Shown here: one piece after another, positions 16,157 through 23,217 of the stretch
Numbering within the stretch: position 1 is the stretch's first letter
How the letters are laid out: every line of letters starts with the position of its first letter
Origin: Phycisphaerae bacterium
GTDB lineage: Bacteria > Planctomycetota > Phycisphaerae > Sedimentisphaerales > SM23-30
NCBI GenBank assembly: GCA_016342495.1
Contig: JAEIOG010000034.1
Coordinates: 1-46,013, forward strand
Length of the DNA stretch: 46,013 nt
Direction of reading: 5' to 3'
Notes under the pieces: model-generated
The model's database searches: none
The model's input: the letters and a program-made list of their open reading frames with translations, nothing else
Told to the model about the DNA's origin: nothing
Program-made: the position numbers and the translations under genes

Positions 16157-17507
16157 GTGGCACTTCCTTCATGATCGATAGCTTATACAACAAGATAAAT
16201 TGTATACATAATCTTAAAATAACGGCTATCAAGAATGCGATAATGATACCAGTAGCGCCATTGCCATTCATTATGAAATAATGTGACAATACGACTAAAA
16301 TAGCTACTTCTACAAACGCTGTCCAAAAATTTAACCAAACCCTATTTCTACTTATAAAAACTTTTGCATTAACTGATACCAAAGAATCAAATATGATAAC
16401 CACACAAAAAAGTAAAAGAGGGGCTAACATTTGTTCATAACCAGCACCATATAAGTTGACAATAAATGGCGACAAGAAATATATTATAAGTACAACAAAA
16501 CTGGTAATAAAAAAATTAAATAAAATATTTAACTTATATAACTTATAAAATTTCCCATTGCGTTTGTTAGCGAGTGAACTAAACATAGGCAATAACACAA
16601 AAGAAATATTCATGGGGATAAAAAAAACAAAGGTTTTCCACTGGTTTGCAATATCAAATATAGCCACACTGGCACTACCGTTATTTCGAGACAATAATCC
16701 TATACAAATCAGCATGCCAACATTTATAAGTATTGTAGTAAGAGCAATAGGCAAACTAGAATTAAATATAACAGAAATTTCATCAAAAGACTTAACATAT
16801 ATCGGTTTGATAATGTTGATTCTACATTTTCGTTTTACGACAAAATATGCTAGCATTGAATAAAACAAATAATAACTACATAATCCTAAAACGCCACCAC
16901 TAACTCCAAATTTATCGCCAAAATAAACTGACAAAAATAACATAACTGAAGAAACTATTCTAACTAAAGTTTGCGACCTGAAAGACTCTGAACCAGCCAG
17001 CAAGCCCATATTAACTTCAGCTATCGCAATAAAAGGCAAAATAAAGGCGATTAACTTAAATTCACTAATAATACCCGGAGCTTCATAGAACCTATTAGCA
17101 AAATACGAAGATCCAAGAAATAAAACTATCCCAGCAACAATACCAACAAAAAAAGAAAACAGCCTACAAAGCCCTATTATTTTACATAATTTCACATTGT
17201 CATTGCCTTTATATTGTGCATAACATTTAGTTACAGTCAATGATAAGCCCATATTTGAAAACACCAAAAAACTAAGCAGTGTTGTTCTAATAATCCCAAA
17301 TTCTCCATATGACTCCTTTCCCAAAACTCTAGCTAAAAGGATAAAACATATTAAAAATAATAGTCTTGATAAGACAGAACCTATTAAGACCCAAAACACC
17401 CCTCCAACAAATCTTGAGCCAATATCCGATGCCTCTATTCTATCGTAAAAAGGATGTAAAGCTTTGGGGCTGCATTTATAGATTATTTTGGTTAATTGTA
17501 AGGGCAT
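16149..17507 (-). CDS. wzx: Oligosaccharide flippase Wzx-like (MOP superfamily)
   Basis: A 452-residue protein with about 12-14 hydrophobic segments over its whole length. An N-terminal 'GSRFVGGVFWVLIGSVLSRLLF' region and 'ARVLGKESYGEFGIIRT' (about 60-76) are the hallmark of polysaccharide transporters of the PST/Wzx group. It moves undecaprenyl-linked repeat units across the inner membrane. The Shine-Dalgarno is weak. The gene overlaps wzy by 8 nt and is separated from ugd by 92 nt, where base composition changes abruptly from GC-richer to AT-rich. It is probably the start of a variable cassette (12.26-17.5 kb) containing wzx, wzy, capK-like and GT4. Confidence 0.9.
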   Translation of the reverse strand: MPLQLTKIIYKCSPKALHPFYDRIEASDIGSRFVGGVFWVLIGSVLSRLLFLICFILLARVLGKESYGEFGIIRTTLLSFLVFSNMGLSLTVTKCYAQYKGNDNVKLCKIIGLCRLFSFFVGIVAGIVLFLGSSYFANRFYEAPGIISEFKLIAFILPFIAIAEVNMGLLAGSESFRSQTLVRIVSSVMLFLSVYFGDKFGVSGGVLGLCSYYLFYSMLAYFVVKRKCRINIIKPIYVKSFDEISVIFNSSLPIALTTILINVGMLICIGLLSRNNGSASVAIFDIANQWKTFVFFIPMNISFVLLPMFSSLANKRNGKFYKLYKLNILFNFFITSFVVLIIYFLSPFIVNLYGAGYEQMLAPLLLFCVVIIFDSLVSVNAKVFISRNRVWLNFWTAFVEVAILVVLSHYFIMNGNGATGIIIAFLIAVILRLCIQFILLYKLSIMKEVPLE

Positions 17508-17599
17508 AAAATATTTTTCTTAGGATCAGTTTAAAATTTATAGACTTCCACCCTGTGGGATTAAGACCAAATGGTTAAGGCATTATCTAAGCGATAGCT

Positions 17600-18898
17600 T
17601 TAACCCCGTCCCACCGAATGATATTCCAAGCCCTGCTTGGCCACGAAGCCGGGGTCATAGAGATTGCGGCCATCGAAGATGATAGGGTTTTTGAGTTTGG
17701 CCTTGATATCATCGAAGGCCGGGCTGCGGAACTCCTGCCAGTCTGTCATTATTATCAGGCCAGCGCAACCTTCGAGTATCTCATAGGCATTGCTGCCCAT
17801 CTGAACAGCGCCTTTGATATCGGCGGCGGCGGTTTGCATAGCCTCGGGGTCGTAGGCTCGCACCTTAATACCGGCGGCCAGGAATTTATTAATACAGCGG
17901 ATCGCCGGCGATTCACGCACATCATCGGTACGGGCCTTAAAGGCCAGGCCCCAGACGGCCAGCGTAATATCGCCCTTATCCTTATAATAGTCCAGCACCT
18001 TATCGGCAAAGCGATCCTGCTGATGATAATTAGCGGCCTGCACGGCCTTGGCCAGTGTCATTTCACAGTCATTTTGATCGCCAATATAGCTCAAAGCCCG
18101 CACATCCTTAGGAAAACAGCTGCCGCCATAGCCCAAGCCAGCGAATAAAAAGGCATTACCAATGCGGCTATCGCTGCCGATGCCCTGGCGTACCATTTCG
18201 ATATCAGCACCGAGCTTTTCACATAAACCGCTCAGCTCATTCATAAAGGTAATACGCGTAGCGAGCATAGTATTAGCGGCATATTTAGCCATTTCGGCAC
18301 TGGCCGGGTCCATAAAAATAATACGGCTCTTTTTCATCATAAAAGGCCCATAGACCTGTTTCATAATCTCCATGACCGCCGGGTTGGTAGTGCCGATAAT
18401 TACCCGGTCGGGTTTCATAAAGTCATCCACCGCCGAGCCTTCCTTGAGGAATTCCGGGTTGGAGACATAGTCAAAGGGTTTTTCGGTGATACTGCTTATC
18501 AGCTCGGAAACCTGCTGATGGGTGCCCACCGGCACGGTGCTCTTGGTAACAATAATACGATAGCCATCCATAGTCTCGGCGATCTGCCGGGCCACGGCCA
18601 GTACTGCGGAGATATCGGCCGAGCCATCGGCGGCACTGGGGGTACCTACGCCAATAAAAATCAAAAGCGAACCGGCTACGCCCTCGGTCAGGTCGGTAGT
18701 GAAGACCAGCCGCCCGGCCTGGACATTGCGTTTGACAATTTCGGTCAGGCCCGGCTCATAAATAGGTATCTTGCCATTATTAAGGTCATCGATCTTGGCC
18801 TGATCGCGGTCAACACAAATAATATGATTACCGCCCTCGGCCAGACAGGCCGCCGCTACCAGGCCAACATAGCCTACGCCTACTACTGCTATTTTCAT
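17600..18898 (-). CDS. ugd: UDP-glucose 6-dehydrogenase
   Basis: Oxidises UDP-glucose to UDP-glucuronate with two NAD+. The N-terminal 'VVGVGYVGLVAAACLAEGG' is the dinucleotide fold; 'TKSTVPVGT', 'VSNPEFLKEGSAVDDFMKPD' and 'GYGGSCFPKD' (catalytic Cys near residue 260) are complete, and the C-terminal 'WGLAFKARTDDVRESPA' supports the family. Length 432 aa is standard. AGAGGA lies 7 nt before ATG 18898. It gives an acidic sugar donor to the EPS. Its GC content is clearly higher than that of the wzx-GT4 cassette downstream. A UDP-ManNAc dehydrogenase (WecC) is related, but the motif set favours UDP-glucose. Confidence 0.93.
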   Translation of the reverse strand: MKIAVVGVGYVGLVAAACLAEGGNHIICVDRDQAKIDDLNNGKIPIYEPGLTEIVKRNVQAGRLVFTTDLTEGVAGSLLIFIGVGTPSAADGSADISAVLAVARQIAETMDGYRIIVTKSTVPVGTHQQVSELISSITEKPFDYVSNPEFLKEGSAVDDFMKPDRVIIGTTNPAVMEIMKQVYGPFMMKKSRIIFMDPASAEMAKYAANTMLATRITFMNELSGLCEKLGADIEMVRQGIGSDSRIGNAFLFAGLGYGGSCFPKDVRALSYIGDQNDCEMTLAKAVQAANYHQQDRFADKVLDYYKDKGDITLAVWGLAFKARTDDVRESPAIRCINKFLAAGIKVRAYDPEAMQTAAADIKGAVQMGSNAYEILEGCAGLIIMTDWQEFRSPAFDDIKAKLKNPIIFDGRNLYDPGFVAKQGLEYHSVGRG

Positions 18899-19438
18899 AT
18901 TCTATCCTCTTTTTGGCCCCCGGAGGGGGGAATTCAGCTTTAAGTTATAAGCTTTAAGTCATTCGCTATAAGTCATTAGTTTTTAGTTTTTAGTCTGATT
19001 ACTAATCGCTAAGGACTAATTGCTTATTCTCACTTCTCTTTCGCACCTTCAAACTTTCGCACCTTCGCGCGATAATTTCCTTCGTGCACTGCGTGTACTT
19101 TGTGGTTAAAACTCTGCCTGCCCCGCCGCCGCGCTGAAGCTTGTCGGCGGAATACAAAGCGGTGCCGCCGCGCCCTTGCGGGCTTGTTGTCGCCGCACTC
19201 CAAAGGGCTCTCGCCCATCGTCAGGTAGCTCGAGCGTCTCGCTTTAGAATAGGCATTAGGCAGCAGTTTCGGGGTTAAAATAGGCTTGAAAAAAGTTATA
19301 AAAAATTTCAAGAATTTTTGAGTTTTTTTGAAATCCGGTGAGTTATAGGACACAGATAACACGGATAAAGCTGACCAACACAGATAATATTTTAGGCGAA
19401 TGGCAGGCAAGCTTTAAGCTACTAGTTATTGCCTGCTT
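18899..19438. other. Intergenic region with simple repeats and a GC-rich island
   Basis: Between the WecA-like gene and ugd. Next to ugd lies a short GC hairpin (ccccc/ggggg, about 18917-18930) and then a low-complexity tract of 'ctttaagt', 'ataagtcatt' and 'tttttagt' units (about 18940-19010). A GC-rich block (about 19110-19250) and 'gacacagataacacggataaagc' (about 19349-19371) follow; the latter resembles intergenic repeat text seen widely in such genomes. A 126-codon minus-strand ORF (19030-19410) crosses this region but looks spurious. Confidence 0.5.
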
Positions 19439-21019
19439 TTACCCAGGAATATCGGGAAAATCTGGCTTAGAGCTGCTCCGATAAGGCGGTCTGGAAACTT
19501 CATGCTCGGGAAAGGAAATTATCCACGAATGCTCACTTGGTCGGGCAGCTACGGGCAAATCGGCAATGCTGTATTCATCCAGCAGCCGCGTAAATAAGCC
19601 CATCCGATGACCACAATATTCCATGACATCATCGACGGGCATGCCTACCTCAACTTTTACCACCGCACCATCACGTCTCTGACGAACGGGGAAATAGGCC
19701 TGGATAATATTAGCCATCGGGCATTTGATATCAATCTTGTCATCAGCTTCATATTGTTCATTTTGCCAATGGCGATTATGACTTTGGCCGTCCCGATCAA
19801 TATAGCGGATCGCCAGGTAAATGAAATCCAACTCATCACCAGCGACACAAACCGCCTGCCACCAGCTGTCAAAATCTGTTGCATTACGCATATGCAAAAT
19901 TGAAGTTTCATAACTACGCTGATGGTTTTTTTTCTGTTTCTTAATTTGTAAATTACTTCTGACCCGGGTTAAGGTATGCCGCAACCGCACCGCGCCGACG
20001 GTCCGAAAAAATAGCACCAGCAATAATAAAATCGCAACAAAAATTATGACGGTACTGGCATCCTGAGTCATCATCATAAATAAACCCAAAGCTGTAGCCA
20101 GCATGGTCACCGCATAAATAACCAGCACTACATGACGATGCTTCAGACCAATATCCAGTAGCCGATGATGCACATGGCCCCGGTCAGCACTGAACATACT
20201 GCGACGTTCCAGTAGCCGTCGCAACATACTGAATAACATATCAAAAATCGGCACCCCTAAGGCAATAAATGGCAAAGCCAGGCCCACTATGGTAGTTGAC
20301 TTAGATGCACACATCACCGAAGAAGTCGCCAGGATAAAACCCAGAAATAAACTGCCGCAATCGCCCATGAAGATCCGGGCTGGATTAAAATTAAACAGTA
20401 AAAAGCCACTCAAACTGCCCAGCATAGCCAGCATTATCACCGCCATTACCGGCTGGCCCATATAAATCGATAAAACCGCAATCGTCCCGCAAACAATCGA
20501 AGAGATACCAGCTGCCAGGCCATCTAAACCATCAATTAAATTAACGGCATTGGTAACCCCGGCGATCCACAAAATCGTTATCGGCCAGGACCACCAGCCA
20601 AAATCGATACTGAACCAGCTGCCTACACTTAACTGATCAATGCGAATACCAAAATAACAAACTACTACCGCAGCAACTATCTGAGCTAAAAATTTGGTGC
20701 GAGCTCGAATACCAACTAAATCATCAATAAAACCCACCATAAAAATAAAAGCACCAGCAGATAATAATACCATCATATTAGTTGCAATAGTCAAAAACAT
20801 ATGGCCAATCGGGTCATCAAAAATCAACATAGGCACAGCAACTGACATCATGGCCAAAAAGATCGCCAGCCCACCTAATCGCGGAATCGATTTGGTATGG
20901 ACGCTACGGGCGTTTGGAGCATCATTGACACCCAATGACCGGGCAGCAAAAATCACTAGCGGCGTAAAAATCGTCGATAGCAAAAGTGCTAATGCATATG
21001 TAAAAATATAAGTCTTCAT
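19439..21019 (-). CDS. wecA: WecA/TagO-type undecaprenyl-phosphate sugar-1-phosphate transferase with C-terminal extension
   Basis: Initiating enzyme of the MraY/WecA family: transfers GlcNAc-1-P (or a similar sugar-1-P) to undecaprenyl phosphate. About eleven membrane segments cover residues 1-340. Family motifs are present: 'NARSVHTKSIPRLGGLAIFL' (about 38-57), 'GFIDDLVGIRARTK', 'NAVNLIDGLDGLAAGIS', 'FNPARIFMGDCGSLFLGF' and the 'GHVHHRLLD' cytosolic histidine loop. The chain then continues about 175 residues beyond the usual end (about 350-526) into a soluble, Trp- and Asp-rich region without a recognised family, starting around 'KKQKKNHQRSYE'. ATG 21019 is used; a TTG four codons upstream (21031) has AAGGA close by and could be the true start. 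It is isolated by long spacers on both sides, so may have its own promoter. Confidence 0.88.
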   Translation of the reverse strand: MKTYIFTYALALLLSTIFTPLVIFAARSLGVNDAPNARSVHTKSIPRLGGLAIFLAMMSVAVPMLIFDDPIGHMFLTIATNMMVLLSAGAFIFMVGFIDDLVGIRARTKFLAQIVAAVVVCYFGIRIDQLSVGSWFSIDFGWWSWPITILWIAGVTNAVNLIDGLDGLAAGISSIVCGTIAVLSIYMGQPVMAVIMLAMLGSLSGFLLFNFNPARIFMGDCGSLFLGFILATSSVMCASKSTTIVGLALPFIALGVPIFDMLFSMLRRLLERRSMFSADRGHVHHRLLDIGLKHRHVVLVIYAVTMLATALGLFMMMTQDASTVIIFVAILLLLVLFFRTVGAVRLRHTLTRVRSNLQIKKQKKNHQRSYETSILHMRNATDFDSWWQAVCVAGDELDFIYLAIRYIDRDGQSHNRHWQNEQYEADDKIDIKCPMANIIQAYFPVRQRRDGAVVKVEVGMPVDDVMEYCGHRMGLFTRLLDEYSIADLPVAARPSEHSWIISFPEHEVSRPPYRSSSKPDFPDIPG

Positions 21020-21031
21020 TGCTGTGCGCAA

Positions 21032-21891
21032 GGCATCCTTGTTGTTGTTGGTTGGGTAATTTCCGCTTCCGTTGGTCGCTCGTTCTGTTCGCTTCGTGCT
21101 TGAGAATAGTTGTTAGTTGTTAGTCGTTGGTTATTAGAATTAGAATTAGAATTAGACTAAGAACTAATCATTTTTTACCTTTAACTTTTTATTTTTAACC
21201 TCGCATCGCATCGCGATGCGCACACTCCGTCCCCGTCGGTTGCGCCAACGAGGAAAAAATCCTGTTCTCAGCAGGTCATCAACGATATGGTTGATTCTTA
21301 TTCACCGGTCAGCAAGGGTTAAAAAAACCGCCCTGCTTAGCTGACCAGTATTTACGATTGCCTCTCGGGCAATAATAAATGCAAATACTTCCCCACATAA
21401 ATATCTCTTAAAAGGAAAGCTCAGCTTTATCTAAACTGTCTGAGAAATTCACCCAATTAAATAAAACTTTATAAAAATAATATATATTATATCTTATAAA
21501 ATGGCAAGACCAAAATCATATACAATGGGACATGAATAAAAATAATCAAGCTCCAGTTGACGTTTATACGGATTATGCGGAAAAATACAGATGACTAACT
21601 AAGACAACAAAATATATAAAACATTTAATTAACATAAAATAAATTCCACCCTAACGATTTCTACATAAAAGCAGAAATACTAAAGCTGCCTTTAACAAAA
21701 CCAGTCAAAATAACAAGTGCAGTTTAATTGAGAGCAAACTGCCAAACCGCATAATTGTTATAGATGCCACATCTTAACAAAACCTAATAGCTAAAATCTG
21801 CCACAAAAATAGCAACATTAATATATAATTAAAAACAAATTGGCTGCCCAAACTCAATTGGGCAGCTAATTTATAATCTAAACTAACAAGA
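21032..21891. other. 860-bp intergenic region with repeats, palindrome and terminator
   Basis: Upstream of wecA the spacer holds 'tagttgttagttgttagt' and four 'ttagaa' units (about 21105-21160), a 14-bp perfect palindrome cgcatcgcgatgcg (21207-21220) in a GC-rich block, then AT-rich sequence to about 21840 where the terminator of the toroid gene lies. I see no supported gene. The promoter for wecA is probably in this region but no convincing -35/-10 pair stood out. Confidence 0.5.
21841..21868 (-). terminator. Rho-independent terminator after the toroid/dockerin gene
   Basis: The stem ggctgcccaa/ttgggcagc around 21843-21866 has a short AT-rich loop. On the minus strand it is followed by CAATTTGTTTTTAATT, a T-rich tract. 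It sits about 25 nt after the stop of the gene ending at 21892, so it should separate the export block from wecA. Confidence 0.7.
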
Positions 21892-23082
21892 CTAATTTGC
21901 CTCTACCAGCCAATAACTGCTCAAAGCAGCAAAATCAGCTAGATTGACCTTACCATCTTTATTGATGTCAGTACCGGCACAATTAAGTGAACTTGCACAA
22001 TTTGCAGCCAACCAGTAATTGGTCATACGATCCAAATCGGCTAGATTTACAACATCATCACGATTTGCATCAGCTAAAATTGGCAATACCGCCAAGGTCT
22101 CAGCGGCCCAGACATATTCGGTTTGACCATTATTGAAAATACTGTACTGCACAGAGCCATCATTTTCAATACCAGCAGTTAATTTATCCTGAACTGATTT
22201 GAGACGAATTTCCGTAACTGAACCAGCTGATTTTTTTTGCAAGGCAGCAAAGCCCTTAGTTGCAAAAACTGAATCTTCAGTATAGCCGGCGATATCCTGA
22301 ATAAAGCCGCCATTACCATGATCAAAACGCCAGTAAGCACTACCAGCAAAAGTCCCACTTAATACAATATGGCCTTTAAGTAAACCTTCTAATTGATTTA
22401 GTTTAACACCGGTCCAATATGAACCAGAAGGAGCACTTGGATCGACATAAGTATCATCCATCAGACCAGTTTGCACCAAAGCCCAGACTGCAAGACCAAG
22501 GGAACCAACTGGATAACCAGACTGACCATCTTGTATACGTGATAAAACTTCAATCAATCTAACCCGCCAGACATAACGATCAGAGGCATCAACATAAAAT
22601 GCCGCTACTGTGTGATGAGCAATAAAAAACAATGCATCGGATGGATCTTCCTGATCTTCTTCAATCAGATCAATATAACCATCTGTGCCATATTCACTGT
22701 TCTTTACAGCGGCATAAAATACCCCAAGAGCAGTTCGCCATTGATTGATACCAGGATTGGTTGAAACTTCACTTAAGCGAGTCAGAGCATAGGCCTCATC
22801 GCCAAGGAAATTACCGCCAGCGATACTTAAGATAAAATTACCCGCTAACTGCGCTGACGCAAGATATGCCGTGTTACCAGTAATCTGATATGCACGAGTC
22901 ATACCTGGTACAACTGAACCGGTAAAATCAGCTGAACCAGGCCAACTGCCATTAGCATTTTGATTATCCAGAAGATAATCTGCTACAGTCTCCACTGCAA
23001 TTTCAGGGTTTACTGCAAAAGCTGATGTTCCCAATACCAATGTCATTAAGACAACCACATAAATTCTTACCAACTTCTTCAT
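21892..23082 (-). CDS. Secreted alpha/alpha-toroid protein with two dockerin-like repeats
   Basis: A signal peptide (about 1-23, cleavage after 'GTSAFA') is followed by about 300 residues of helical repeats, including 'ADYLLDNQNANGSWPGSADF' near the N-terminus. Gly-Ser-Trp turns of this kind mark terpene-cyclase/prenyltransferase-like alpha/alpha toroids, also seen in polysaccharide lyases and pectate lyase-like proteins. The C-terminus (about 335-396) has two full calcium loops: 'DANRDDVVNLADLDRM' and 'DINKDGKVNLADFAALSSYWL'. Its location inside an EPS export block suggests an extracytoplasmic role on the polymer, perhaps binding or cutting it; no catalytic residues are identified. Tandem leader hairpins precede the gene and a terminator follows, so it is likely transcribed alone. 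AAAGGAG precedes the ATG. Confidence 0.7.
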   Translation of the reverse strand: MKKLVRIYVVVLMTLVLGTSAFAVNPEIAVETVADYLLDNQNANGSWPGSADFTGSVVPGMTRAYQITGNTAYLASAQLAGNFILSIAGGNFLGDEAYALTRLSEVSTNPGINQWRTALGVFYAAVKNSEYGTDGYIDLIEEDQEDPSDALFFIAHHTVAAFYVDASDRYVWRVRLIEVLSRIQDGQSGYPVGSLGLAVWALVQTGLMDDTYVDPSAPSGSYWTGVKLNQLEGLLKGHIVLSGTFAGSAYWRFDHGNGGFIQDIAGYTEDSVFATKGFAALQKKSAGSVTEIRLKSVQDKLTAGIENDGSVQYSIFNNGQTEYVWAAETLAVLPILADANRDDVVNLADLDRMTNYWLAANCASSLNCAGTDINKDGKVNLADFAALSSYWLVEAN

Positions 23083-23097
23083 TCCAAATCTCCTTTA

Positions 23098-23139
23098 GCC
23101 TCAATCGAGGCAGTACAGGTCTCTAACCATTTAAAGACC
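23098..23139 (-). promoter_or_regulatory. Tandem hairpins in 5' leader of the toroid/dockerin gene
   Basis: In the minus-strand RNA a 9-bp stem with one G-U pair and an AUGG loop (23118-23139) is followed after 6 nt by GCCUC-GAUU-GAGGC (23098-23111), directly before the AAAGGAG ribosome binding site. Such a pair could control translation or protect the mRNA. It does not match a riboswitch consensus that I know. Confidence 0.4.
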
Positions 23140-23217
23140 AACAACATGTTTTTCTCTACAATCATTAATCTATATGAAATGTCTACCATACACAGCAAAC
23201 ATAAAATTCCTTAAATT

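Noticed and set aside
19030-19410. 126-codon minus-strand ORF between wecA and ugd
   Set aside because: It runs through repeat-like and GC-rich intergenic text, has no ribosome binding site and no domain-like pattern.
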